This document shows positions 1 to 8,118 of a stretch of DNA of 64,000 nt, piece after piece. This DNA is from Phycisphaerales bacterium (GTDB lineage Bacteria; Planctomycetota; Phycisphaerae; Phycisphaerales; UBA1924). The stretch spans positions 25,901-89,900 of the forward strand of contig JAFIFZ010000035.1 of NCBI GenBank assembly GCA_020831775.1. Direction: 5' to 3'. Positions within the stretch are counted from its first letter, which is position 1. Each line of letters opens with the position of its first letter. The notes under the pieces are model-generated. The model made no database searches. It saw nothing but the letters and a program-made list of their open reading frames with translations, and was not told the origin of the DNA. The translations under genes were made by a program, and so were the position numbers.

Positions 1-145
1 GCTGGACGAGATCGTGTGGTGGGTGCTGTCGATGGGGCCGCACTGCCGCGTGGTCAAGCCCGAGGCGCTGGCGTCGCGCGTGCGGGAGCTTTCCGAGCGG
101 ACGGCGGCGAGGTACCGGGCGTCTGGTTCGCGGGCGGGGCTGTAG
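1..145 (+). CDS. C-terminal end of a WYL-domain transcriptional regulator (5' truncated)
   Basis: The frame is open from the window edge (first full codon at base 2) to TAG at 143-145, giving 47 residues. The segment with W-W-V-L-S-M-G-P-H and V-V-K-P-E-A-L, followed by a helix ending in A-A-R-Y, matches the usual end of WYL-domain regulators (helix-turn-helix proteins that sense ligands or nucleic acids through the WYL fold). Only the tail is visible, so DNA-binding family and targets cannot be judged. The next gene starts 125 bases downstream on the same strand with its own ribosome binding site. Confidence 0.6.
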   Translation, partial: LDEIVWWVLSMGPHCRVVKPEALASRVRELSERTAARYRASGSRAGL

Positions 146-270
146 CGGAACAGGGATCGGGAGGGAATCACCGACCACGGGCCGGGGTTGTCGACGCGTA
201 CGCTGTCTTGAGCGATGGCGGCGGGCTGGTTAGCGCGCCGGGCAAGAACAGCGGACCGGAAGGTGATTCG

Positions 271-1410
271 ATGGCGTCGGGCGGAGAGCCAGAACAGCGG
301 GCGCGCCCCGAGCGGCGTGTGGGCGGTGCGGTCCGGATCGGCCGGCTCTTCGGGATCGGTGTCTTTATCCACTGGTCGTTCTGGCTGCTGATCGCGTTTG
401 TGATCTACCTGCACGCGGCGCAGGGGGCGACGGTCTGGCAGATCGCCGAGGGCGTGGCGCTGATCTTTTCGATCTTCGCGTGCGTGGTGCTGCACGAGTG
501 CGGGCACGCGCTGGCGGCGAGGCGGTACGGGATCGGGACGCGGAGCATCACGCTGATGGTGATCGGCGGGATCGCGAGTTTGGAGAGGATGCCGCGCAAG
601 CCTTCGCAGGAGCTTGTTGTGGCGGTGGCGGGGCCGATGGTCAATGTGGTGATCGCGGGTGTGCTGTTTGTCGGGCTGCTGCTGGTGCGGGGCCATGTGC
701 GTCAGGACGAGGCGCTCCTGCAGGCTGGCGGGGCGTACTTCGACAAGCTGATGTGGATCAATGTGATCCTCGTGGTGTTCAACATGATCCCCGCGATGCC
801 GATGGACGGGGGGCGGGTGCTGCGGGCGTTGCTCGCGATGCGCTTTGGGTACGAGCGGGCGACTCGGGCGTCGGCGAGGCTTGCGCAGACGCTGGCGATC
901 GGGTTCGCGATCGTGGGGATCTTTGAGTGGCAGCCGCTGCTGATCATCATCGGGGTGTTTGTCTTCTTCGGGGCCGCCGCGGAGGCGCAGATGGCGATCG
1001 CCCGCAGCGCGATCGAGAGTCTGAAGGTTGCGCGGGCGATGATGCCCGACTACCTGGTGATCGAGCCGGGCGCGAGGATCTCCGACGCGATCGAGGCGTT
1101 GGTGACTTCGCGACAGAGCGCGTTCCCGGTGATGGAGGGGAACGAGGTGATCGCGATGCTCACGCGCGAGCACATCCACAAGGCTGCCGAGGCGGGCGAG
1201 CAGGATGTGCCGGTGATGGACTACGCCGACCGGGACTTCCTCAGGCTCTCGCCCGACGAGCCGCTGGTCGACGCGGTCGACCGGCTGCAGCAGGCGGAGA
1301 AGAGCGCGGCCCTGGTCGAAGACGACAGCGGCCCTGTCGGCATCCTGACCCGAGAGGGTGTGGGGGAGCTGATCTCGCTGCGGGCGTCGTTCAAGGGGCG
1401 CCGGGGCTGA
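271..1410 (+). CDS. Site-2 protease (peptidase M50) with C-terminal CBS domains
   Basis: Membrane zinc metalloprotease of the M50 family, 379 residues, which cleaves substrates within or next to the membrane. Zinc motif H-E-C-G-H is at residues 75-79 in a hydrophobic helix, and the third-ligand motif N-x-I-P-x-x-P-M-D-G-G is at 171-181. Several membrane segments lie between residues 28 and 240. Residues ~253-375 resemble a CBS pair, a regulatory module in many bacterial and archaeal S2P homologues. The frame is open further upstream (from base 16), but that part is low-complexity; I chose the ATG at 271 because of the purine-rich GGAAGGTG 5-12 bases before it. The substrate is unknown; no anti-sigma factor is visible nearby. 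Confidence 0.85.
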   Translation: MASGGEPEQRARPERRVGGAVRIGRLFGIGVFIHWSFWLLIAFVIYLHAAQGATVWQIAEGVALIFSIFACVVLHECGHALAARRYGIGTRSITLMVIGGIASLERMPRKPSQELVVAVAGPMVNVVIAGVLFVGLLLVRGHVRQDEALLQAGGAYFDKLMWINVILVVFNMIPAMPMDGGRVLRALLAMRFGYERATRASARLAQTLAIGFAIVGIFEWQPLLIIIGVFVFFGAAAEAQMAIARSAIESLKVARAMMPDYLVIEPGARISDAIEALVTSRQSAFPVMEGNEVIAMLTREHIHKAAEAGEQDVPVMDYADRDFLRLSPDEPLVDAVDRLQQAEKSAALVEDDSGPVGILTREGVGELISLRASFKGRRG

Positions 1411-1448
1411 GCAGGGCATGACGGCTGGGGATCGGGGTTGCGGGGCGA

Positions 1449-1454
1449 TACGCT
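1449..1454 (+). promoter_or_regulatory. Candidate -10 element of a leaderless promoter (ggt)
   Basis: TACGCT ends 6 bases before the ATG of ggt, and no Shine-Dalgarno sequence is present between them. The spacing matches the family of TAnnnT-N6-9-ATG sites seen repeatedly in this window. Confidence 0.45.
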
Positions 1455-1460
1455 GGGGGC

Positions 1461-3245
1461 ATGATCGCACGAACGAGATTGTTGTGGGCGCCGGCCCTGG
1501 CCGGGATCGGCGTGGTGTTGGGTCTGCTGTCGGGCGGCTGCGCGAGGGACATGACCCACCTAAATGTGACTCCTGCCCAGCCGAAGCACGCCGCGAGTTT
1601 CTCGAACGGGGCCGTCGCGGCCGACCACCGTGCCGCGTCGGAGGCCGGGGCGGAGATGCTCAGGCAGGGAGGCAACGCGGTCGACGCGGCGGTGGCGGCG
1701 AGCTTCTGCCTGTCGGTCGTGCGCCCGCACTCGTGCGGGATCGGGGGCGGGGGGTTCATGGTGATCTTCGTCCCCGCCGATGAGCGCGGGGTCGAGCGGC
1801 GGGTGGTGATCAACTACCGCGAGGTTGCGCCCGGGGCTGTCGGGCCGGAGTACTACACCGGGCTGGATGTCGCCGATGGGAGCACTTTCGGCGTCCACGC
1901 CTCGGGCGTGCCCGGGACGGTCGCGGGGCTGCTGCACGCGCTCGAACACTTCGGGACGATGGATCGGCGCGAAGTGCTGGCCCCGGCGATCCGTGCGGCC
2001 GAAGAGGGCTTCATCGCCGACGCGAACCACATCGAGGCGATGGAGAACATCCGGGGCAAGATCGAGGACGATCCGGCCCGCCTGGCGATGCTCGGGGATC
2101 TCTGGGAGAGGCTGTACAAGAGCGGCGAGATGCGGATCGGTGATCGCGTGCAGAACCCGGAGCAGGCGCGGGCGCTGCGGCTGATCGCCGAGCGGGGGGC
2201 GGGGGCGTTTTATCGCGGCGATATCGCCGACGCGATCGTGGGGGTGATGGAGGAGGGGGGCGGGCCGATCACGCGTGAGGATCTGGCGTCGTACCGGGTG
2301 CGTCGGGGCGAGCCGTTGCGCGGGTCGTTCATGGGGCATGAGCTGCTGACGATGCCGCCGCCATCGAGCGGTGGGATCGCGATGATCCAGATCTTCGGGA
2401 TCCTTGAGCGAACGCTCGACGGGGTGGAGTTGCCGGCCCGGGGCTCGCCCCTGTACACGCACCTATTAACCGAGGCGATGAAGCACGCGTTTGCGGATCG
2501 GGCCGAGTGGCTGGCCGACGATGCGTTTGTGGAGGTGCCGGTCGCGAGGCTGACCTCGCCTGCGTACATCGCCGAACTCGCGTCACGCGTCGACCCGGAG
2601 CGGACGCTGGACGACTTGTTCGCGTACGGGTCTGTGACGCCGGAGAACGCCCAGGAGAACGCGGGCGGTGGGACGAGCCATCTGTCGGTGGTGGATTCGA
2701 GCGGGATGGCGGTGGCGTGCACCGAGACGATCAACCTTATCGGCGGGTCGCTGGTGGCGGTGCCGGGGTTCGGCTTCCTGATGAACAACGAGATGGATGA
2801 TTTTACGACCGTGCCCGGAGCGCCCAACGCGTTCGGGCTGCGCCAGTCGGACCGCAACCTGCCCGAGCCGGGCAAAAGGCCCTTGAGCAGCATGTCGCCG
2901 ACGATCGTGCTGATGGACGGGCGGGTGGTCATGGTGGCGGGGGCGAGCGGGGGGCCCAGGATCATCAGCGGGACGTCGCAGGTGGTGCTGAACGCGTTGC
3001 TGTTTGGGATGCGGGCCCAGCGCGGCGTGGAGGCGCCGCGCGTGCATCACCAGTGGACTCCGGACCGCCTCCAGTTCGAGCCGGGCTCCGAGACCCGGGC
3101 CCTGCGTCGGGCGATGCGCGGGTTCGGGCACTCGACGGACGAGACGGGGACGGTCGGCGTGGTGCAGGCGATCTATGTTGACAAGCACGGATGGAAGCAC
3201 GCGGCGAGCGATCCGCGCAAGGGCGGGCGTCCGGCCGGGCACTGA
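1461..3245 (+). CDS. ggt: Gamma-glutamyltransferase, probable lipoprotein
   Basis: 594-residue gamma-glutamyltranspeptidase, which hydrolyses or transfers the gamma-glutamyl group of glutathione and related compounds and self-cleaves into two subunits. The nucleophile is predicted to be Thr405 in G-G-G-T-S-H-L-S-V, giving subunits of ~404 and ~190 residues. The P-L-S-S-M-S-P-T motif (474-481) and G-A-S-G-G-P-R-I-I, which bind the substrate carboxylate and form the oxyanion hole in characterised enzymes, are present. The N-terminus is a signal peptide with a lipobox-like S-G-G-C (Cys27), implying membrane-anchored export. There is no clear Shine-Dalgarno; TACGCT lies 6 bases before the ATG, so the mRNA may be leaderless. 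Confidence 0.92.
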   Translation: MIARTRLLWAPALAGIGVVLGLLSGGCARDMTHLNVTPAQPKHAASFSNGAVAADHRAASEAGAEMLRQGGNAVDAAVAASFCLSVVRPHSCGIGGGGFMVIFVPADERGVERRVVINYREVAPGAVGPEYYTGLDVADGSTFGVHASGVPGTVAGLLHALEHFGTMDRREVLAPAIRAAEEGFIADANHIEAMENIRGKIEDDPARLAMLGDLWERLYKSGEMRIGDRVQNPEQARALRLIAERGAGAFYRGDIADAIVGVMEEGGGPITREDLASYRVRRGEPLRGSFMGHELLTMPPPSSGGIAMIQIFGILERTLDGVELPARGSPLYTHLLTEAMKHAFADRAEWLADDAFVEVPVARLTSPAYIAELASRVDPERTLDDLFAYGSVTPENAQENAGGGTSHLSVVDSSGMAVACTETINLIGGSLVAVPGFGFLMNNEMDDFTTVPGAPNAFGLRQSDRNLPEPGKRPLSSMSPTIVLMDGRVVMVAGASGGPRIISGTSQVVLNALLFGMRAQRGVEAPRVHHQWTPDRLQFEPGSETRALRRAMRGFGHSTDETGTVGVVQAIYVDKHGWKHAASDPRKGGRPAGH

Positions 3246-3267
3246 GGCGCGATCGCAGGAGTCGGGT

Positions 3268-3828
3268 GTGCGTGTCGAAGAGACAACCTATTTCTACGAG
3301 ATGACCGACCGGTCGCTGCTGCGGCCGGGGCGCAAGCCGCCCGATGGAGCGAAGCTCTGGAGGGCGGAGGAGCCCTGCCCGCACCTGAACCGGTATCTGT
3401 ATGTCGCGGTGGGGCACGGGTGGTGGTGGGTCGACCGGCTCGGGTGGACGCCCGAGCGGTGGCTGGAGGTGATCGGGCGAGAGGGGTATCAGACCTGGGT
3501 CGCCTCGATGCGGGGCACGCCCTGCGGGTACTTCGAGCTGGATCATCGGGAAGCTGAGGGCGGCGGGCGGGAGACCAGCATCGAGCAGTTCGGCCTGCTG
3601 CCCGCGTTTGTCGGGCGGGGGCTGGGCGGGTGGCTGCTGACCGAGTGCCTGAAACGGGCGTGGGAGGGCGAGCCGGACCGTGTCGTGCTGCACACCTCGT
3701 CGCTGGACCACCCGGCGGCGAGGGCCAACTACGAGGCGCGGGGGTTCACGCTCGTGCGCACAGAGACGCAAGAGAAAGACCTGCCGGACCCGCCTCCGGG
3801 CCCGTGGGGCTGCCTCCAGAGGGGCTGA
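3268..3828 (+). CDS. GNAT family N-acetyltransferase
   Basis: 186 residues if started at GTG 3268, which has CAGGAG 7-12 bases upstream; the frame is open further back but that overlaps ggt. The acetyl-CoA binding signature appears as F-V-G-R-G-L-G-G-W-L-L, followed by an alpha helix and the typical late segment A-A-R-A-N-Y-E-A-R-G-F. The N-terminal part has an unusual W-W-W-V-D-R-L-G-W-T stretch seen in a subfamily of GNAT proteins. The acyl acceptor cannot be predicted. It starts 22 bases after ggt and may be cotranscribed with it. Confidence 0.8.
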   Translation: MRVEETTYFYEMTDRSLLRPGRKPPDGAKLWRAEEPCPHLNRYLYVAVGHGWWWVDRLGWTPERWLEVIGREGYQTWVASMRGTPCGYFELDHREAEGGGRETSIEQFGLLPAFVGRGLGGWLLTECLKRAWEGEPDRVVLHTSSLDHPAARANYEARGFTLVRTETQEKDLPDPPPGPWGCLQRG

Positions 3829-3878
3829 GAAGGGGGCTGAAAGCGTCTCTTCGGTATCGGCGGGCTGGCGGGGGGCCG

Positions 3879-3884
3879 TATCAT
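3879..3884 (+). promoter_or_regulatory. Candidate -10 element of a leaderless promoter (purD)
   Basis: TATCAT ends 7 bases before the purD ATG, with no Shine-Dalgarno in between. Confidence 0.5.
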
Positions 3885-3891
3885 CGCGGCG

Positions 3892-5238
3892 ATGGCCAAA
3901 CTCCAAGACGCTTCATCTCAGGGCGGCAAGACCGATGTGCTGCTGATCGGCGGCGGGGGGCGCGAGCACGCGCTGGCCCGCGCGCTGGCCGCCTCGCCAT
4001 CGCTGGGCACGCTCTATGCGACGCACATGTCCAACCCGGGCATCGCGCAGCTCGCCCAGCCCTGCGACCAGCCGACCGAGGTCCGCGAGTCGTACCGGCT
4101 GGTGCAGTGGTGCGAGAAGCGGGGGATCGGGCTGGTCGTCGTCGGGCCGGAAGACCCGCTGGCCGAGGGGATCGCCGACAAGCTCGCGGCGCCCGACCGG
4201 CTGGTCTTCGGCCCCACGCGCGACGGGGCTCGCCTCGAAGGCGACAAGGCGTGGGCGAAGCAGCTCATGCGTGCGGCCGCGATCCCGACGGCGGAGTCGC
4301 GGACCTTCACCGACCCCGACTCGGCCCTCTCGTATGTCCGCTCGCGCGAGCAGGCGCCGGTGGTCAAGGCGGCGGGGCTGGCCAAGGGCAAGGGTGTCGT
4401 CGTCGCCAAGGACACCGAAGAGGCCTCCAAGGCGATCGTCTCGTTCATGATCGACCGGATCCACGGCGACGCGGGCCGGGCGGTGGTGATCGAGGAGAAG
4501 CTCGAAGGCCCGGAGGTTTCGGTCTTGGCGCTGGTCGACGGGCGGAACATCATGGTGCTGCCGCCCTGCCGCGATCACAAGAGGCTCGGCGACGGGGACA
4601 GGGGCCCGAACACGGGCGGGATGGGGGCGTTCTGCCCGACGGTGGACCTTGACGATCGGATGCTCCAGCGGATCGAGCGGGAGATCCTCGTGCCGACGGT
4701 CGACGCCCTGACGCGCGAGGAGATCGCGTATCGGGGGGTGCTGTACGCGGGGATCATGCTCACGCACGCGGGGCCGAAGGTGCTGGAGTTCAATGTGCGC
4801 TTCGGCGACCCGGAGTGTCAGCCGCTGATGGCGAGGTTCCGTGGCGATCTGGTGCGGCTGCTCAAGCTCACGGCCCAGGGGCACCTGGACCGGGCGGACT
4901 TTTCTTGGGACCCCAGGCACGCGTGCTGCGTCGTGCTCGCCAGCGGGGGTTACCCGGAGAAGCCCAAGACCGGCGCGGCGATCACAGGGCTGGCTGCGGC
5001 GGAGAAGCTCGAAGGCGTGGTGATCGACCACGCGGGGACGAAGCGACAGAATGACGGGACGATCGTGACCGCCGGCGGTCGTGTGCTGGGGGTGACCGGG
5101 CTTGGCGAAACACTGGAGGCGGCGCGGGCGAAGGCGTACGAGGCGTGCCGCCTGATCCGCTTCGACGGGATGCAGATGCGGTCCGATATCGGCGTGGTGC
5201 GCGAACCTGCGCCGCGTGTCTTCCGAGGAACCCGCTGA
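3892..5238 (+). CDS. purD: Phosphoribosylamine--glycine ligase (GAR synthetase)
   Basis: 448-residue ATP-grasp enzyme of purine biosynthesis joining phosphoribosylamine and glycine with ATP. The N-terminus shows V-L-L-I-G-G-G-G-R-E-H-A-L-A. The ATP-grasp core includes V-V-K-A-A-G-L-A-K-G-K-G-V and E-K-L-E-G-P-E-V-S, and late metal/ATP residues lie in L-E-F-N-V-R-F-G-D-P-E. Length is normal for the family and no residue looks missing. The stop codon overlaps the next gene's ATG by one base (TGATG), so purD, the ECF sigma factor and the kinase may share a transcript, although purD has its own predicted leaderless promoter. Other purine genes are not adjacent. Confidence 0.95.
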   Translation: MAKLQDASSQGGKTDVLLIGGGGREHALARALAASPSLGTLYATHMSNPGIAQLAQPCDQPTEVRESYRLVQWCEKRGIGLVVVGPEDPLAEGIADKLAAPDRLVFGPTRDGARLEGDKAWAKQLMRAAAIPTAESRTFTDPDSALSYVRSREQAPVVKAAGLAKGKGVVVAKDTEEASKAIVSFMIDRIHGDAGRAVVIEEKLEGPEVSVLALVDGRNIMVLPPCRDHKRLGDGDRGPNTGGMGAFCPTVDLDDRMLQRIEREILVPTVDALTREEIAYRGVLYAGIMLTHAGPKVLEFNVRFGDPECQPLMARFRGDLVRLLKLTAQGHLDRADFSWDPRHACCVVLASGGYPEKPKTGAAITGLAAAEKLEGVVIDHAGTKRQNDGTIVTAGGRVLGVTGLGETLEAARAKAYEACRLIRFDGMQMRSDIGVVREPAPRVFRGTR

Positions 5239-5864
5239 TGGACCCTTCCGAGCAGCCAGAACTGACGAACCTGATCAACGACGCCAGCGCCGGCGACCGC
5301 GAGTCGCAGGAGAAGCTGTGGACGATCCTGTACGCGGATGTCAGGCGCCAGGCCGCGGCGCTCGTGCGGCGCAAGAGCGACGACATCGAGCCGACGGAGG
5401 TGGTCAGCGCGGTGTTCCTGCGTCTGCAGAGCGACAAGCCCCAGAAGTGGGACAACCGTCGGCACTACTTCGGCGCCGTGGCGCGCGCGATGCAGCAGTA
5501 CCTGATCGACGAGGCGCGGGGGCGGAATAGGCTCAAGCGGGGCGGGGGTCGCGCGCGGATCCCGCTGACGATCGCCGAGGGCGAACTCTCCGACCCCGAG
5601 CCGTTCGACGAGGGGATGCTCGCCGATGTGTTCAAGGCGCTCGACGGGCTGGAGGCTGAGAAGCCGGAGTTCGCCGAGGTGGTCCGTCTGCGCTTCCTGA
5701 TGGGGATGAAGGTGGACGAGGCCGCCGCGATCACGGGGATGGCGCCTCGGACGGTCAAGAAGTACTGGCGTCTCGCTCGCGCCAAGCTGCTGGTGGCGCT
5801 GGAGGAGATGGGCCACCAGGTCGGCGCCGACGACGCCGAGCCCGAGCCAGAGGACGGACCCTGA
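5238..5864 (+). CDS. ECF-type RNA polymerase sigma factor (planctomycete type)
   Basis: 208-residue sigma-70 family factor of the extracytoplasmic-function group. The sigma-2 region contains E-P-T-E-V-V-S-A-V-F-L-R-L and H-Y-F-G-A-V-A-R-A-M-Q-Q-Y-L-I-D-E-A-R; the R-N-R-L-K-R-G-G-G linker is typical of planctomycete ECF factors. Sigma-4 is V-D-E-A-A-A-I-T-G-M-A-P-R-T-V-K-K-Y-W. The ATG at 5238 overlaps the purD stop and follows GAGGAA. The gene for a membrane Ser/Thr kinase starts 3 bases downstream, so the kinase probably controls this factor in place of an anti-sigma factor, as proposed for other planctomycete ECF-kinase pairs. Target promoters are unknown. Confidence 0.88.
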   Translation: MDPSEQPELTNLINDASAGDRESQEKLWTILYADVRRQAAALVRRKSDDIEPTEVVSAVFLRLQSDKPQKWDNRRHYFGAVARAMQQYLIDEARGRNRLKRGGGRARIPLTIAEGELSDPEPFDEGMLADVFKALDGLEAEKPEFAEVVRLRFLMGMKVDEAAAITGMAPRTVKKYWRLARAKLLVALEEMGHQVGADDAEPEPEDGP

Positions 5865-5867
5865 GCG

Positions 5868-7778
5868 ATGCCTTCCGACCGCGCCGATCGACTGGCCGAC
5901 GCGTTCGAGGCTGTCGTGTCGGCCGAGGGCGATGAGCGGGCACGCGTGCTCGACGAGTGCTGCCGCGCTGATCCGGAGATTGCTGACGAACTGCGGAAGC
6001 TCGTCGCGGCGGATCTGGCCAACCCCGAGCCCGAGGACGAATCGCCCGTGCTGCCCGTCGCCTCGGCGCTGGTCAGCGATGAGCCGTTCAAGCCGGGCGA
6101 CCGCGTCGGGTCTTGCGTGATCCGGCGCCGGATCGCCAAGGGCGGGATGTCGGTCGTGTACGAGGCGGTGCAGGAAGGGCCGAACCGGCGTGTGGCGCTC
6201 AAGGTGCTGCGGCAAGGGCTCAGCGAGGCGGACGCGAAGCGGTTCCAGCTCGAGATGCGCGTGCTGGCGAGGCTCAAGCACGAGGCGGTGGCGCAGATCT
6301 ACGAGGTCGGCGTCCACCGAGGTCCCGAGGGGGAGATCCCGTTCTTTGTGATGGAGTTGGTGCACCGGGGCCGGTCGATCACCGACGCGGCGAGGGACAT
6401 GCCGCTGCGCCAGCGGCTGCTGCTCTTCTCGACGGTCTGCCGCGCAATCCATCACGCGCACCAGCGTGCGGTGATCCACCGGGACATCAAGCCTGCGAAC
6501 ATCCTCGTCGACGACGAGGACCGTCCGAAGGTGCTCGATTTCGGGATCGCCTCGACGCTGGACAACCAGCTTGCGGGGACGGTGGACCCGACCGAGCGGG
6601 TGGGCTTTGTCGCGGGCACATGGGAGTACATGAGCCCCGAGCAGTGCGATGTCGACCGGGCGGACATCGACACGAGGGCGGATGTGTACGCGCTGGGGGT
6701 GCTGCTGTACGAGCTGCTGGCGAACAAACGCCCGCTGCGTTTCAACCCCGACGAGCAGACGCCGATCGAATCGGCGAGGATCGTGCGTGAAGATCCGCGG
6801 ACGCCGATCGGGGAGGTCGTGCCCGGGCTGCACGCGGATCTGCGGGCGATCGTGTCCAAGGCGATCGCGATCGACCGCGACGAGCGGTACCAGCAGGCGT
6901 CGGAGTTCGCAGACGACATCGACCGGTACCTGCGGCGAGAGCCGGTCTCGGCGCGCCGGGCGGGGGCGACGCGCCGGCTGGTGATGTTTGTTCGGCGCAA
7001 TCCGGTGCCTTCGGGGTCGCTGATGCTGCTGGGCGTCGTGCTGCTGGCCTTTGCGCTGGTGTCGACGGTGCTGTGGCGGCGGGCGCAGGCCAATTTCGCC
7101 TTCGCGGAGGAGCAGCGGGTGATCCTCGATCGCGAGCGTGCTGAGTTGCAGGAGGCGAATGAAGCCCTCGACGAGCAGCGCCGGACGGCCAACGCGATCC
7201 GCGAGATCCTGGTCGACATCCTTGAAGAGGGCAACCAGCCCCGGGCGGGCAGCCTGAACCCGCCGACGGTCGTCGAGGCGGTCGAGGACTACCTCGCCAG
7301 GCGGACGGGGCGGGTTTCGGAGTTTCCCGCGGCCGAGGCGGTGGTGCGGGTCGCGCTGGCGCGGGCGTACCGAAACCAGGCGAAGTACGAGGCCGCGGCG
7401 AGGGAGTACCGGCGGGCGGTGGGGCTGTGGTCGGACGCGGGTCCCCGCTTCCTGGATTCGGCGCAGTGGGCGAGGCTGGGTCTGGTGGATGTCCATCTGG
7501 ACGCGGGGGACGACGAGGAGGCAGAGGCCCTGGCCCGAGTCGTCATCACGATCGACGGGCAGAACAGCGGGGGCTCGGGCGTTGGCGTTCGCCTGGCTCG
7601 CGCGCAGATCGGCCTGGCGCAGGCGCAGCTCGGGCTGGGTCGTCCGGAGGCGGCGTGGCGGTCGATCGAGGAGGCGGGGACCCTCATCGGGGGGATGGAA
7701 CAGGGGGCCGCCGAGGCGCTGCGCTGGCGGTACCAGCAGGTTCGCGAGCAACTGGAATCGGCGCAGGGCCGGGGCTGA
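5868..7778 (+). CDS. Transmembrane serine/threonine protein kinase with extracytoplasmic TPR-like region
   Basis: 636 residues. A short helical N-terminus (1-75, ECF-associated kinase type) precedes a Hanks-type kinase domain (~80-355): glycine loop I-A-K-G-G-M-S, Lys112, H-R-D-I-K-P-A-N at 204-211, D-F-G at 224-226 and G-T-W-E-Y-M-S-P-E. All catalytic residues are present. A single transmembrane segment (~384-403) follows, then a coiled-coil stretch (~410-440) and a helical, TPR-like sensor region to the end, predicted outside the cytoplasm. It lies 3 bases after the ECF sigma gene; the pair probably forms a signalling unit turning an envelope signal into sigma factor activation. The ligand is unknown. 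Confidence 0.9.
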   Translation: MPSDRADRLADAFEAVVSAEGDERARVLDECCRADPEIADELRKLVAADLANPEPEDESPVLPVASALVSDEPFKPGDRVGSCVIRRRIAKGGMSVVYEAVQEGPNRRVALKVLRQGLSEADAKRFQLEMRVLARLKHEAVAQIYEVGVHRGPEGEIPFFVMELVHRGRSITDAARDMPLRQRLLLFSTVCRAIHHAHQRAVIHRDIKPANILVDDEDRPKVLDFGIASTLDNQLAGTVDPTERVGFVAGTWEYMSPEQCDVDRADIDTRADVYALGVLLYELLANKRPLRFNPDEQTPIESARIVREDPRTPIGEVVPGLHADLRAIVSKAIAIDRDERYQQASEFADDIDRYLRREPVSARRAGATRRLVMFVRRNPVPSGSLMLLGVVLLAFALVSTVLWRRAQANFAFAEEQRVILDRERAELQEANEALDEQRRTANAIREILVDILEEGNQPRAGSLNPPTVVEAVEDYLARRTGRVSEFPAAEAVVRVALARAYRNQAKYEAAAREYRRAVGLWSDAGPRFLDSAQWARLGLVDVHLDAGDDEEAEALARVVITIDGQNSGGSGVGVRLARAQIGLAQAQLGLGRPEAAWRSIEEAGTLIGGMEQGAAEALRWRYQQVREQLESAQGRG

Positions 7779-8118
7779 TCTCGGCGGCCGGTCGGGCGCA
7801 CGCGTCGCGTGGTTGCTGCTGCGCCGCGATCGCCCCTGGCGCGTGCGGGGCGGGGGTTGGAACGCTGTTCTGGGCCTGATTCAAGGTGGGCGGCCCGTTC
7901 GCGGCGCATGCCCGAAGCGGGGCCCCTGGACACGCGAGTGGTTGTCGCAGACCGACCGCCGGGCGCGGCGGATTCGTCAACTCCAGAGGAACGCGTGCAA
8001 AGTCGCCACTCGGATTCGTCGACAAACCCGTTGCAACCGGAACGCGATCGGTGTTCGCGACCGGCACCCCCAAGCTTGCCGCCTATGAAGCCGGCGGCCG
8101 ACCCCTGGAGCAACGGTG
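7779..8118. other. Non-coding gap between the kinase and secretin genes
   Basis: About 340 bases with no convincing gene. An open frame runs through part of it on the plus strand but has no ribosome binding site and no recognisable protein. The secretin gene's ribosome binding site (TGGAG, 8106-8110) is at its 3' end, so a promoter for that gene must lie in or before it; I could not identify a clear -35/-10 pair. Confidence 0.4.

Noticed and set aside
4950..7751. Minus-strand open frame of ~930 codons
   Set aside because: Antisense to purD end, ECF sigma and kinase genes, all with clear motifs; composition is that of a shadow frame.
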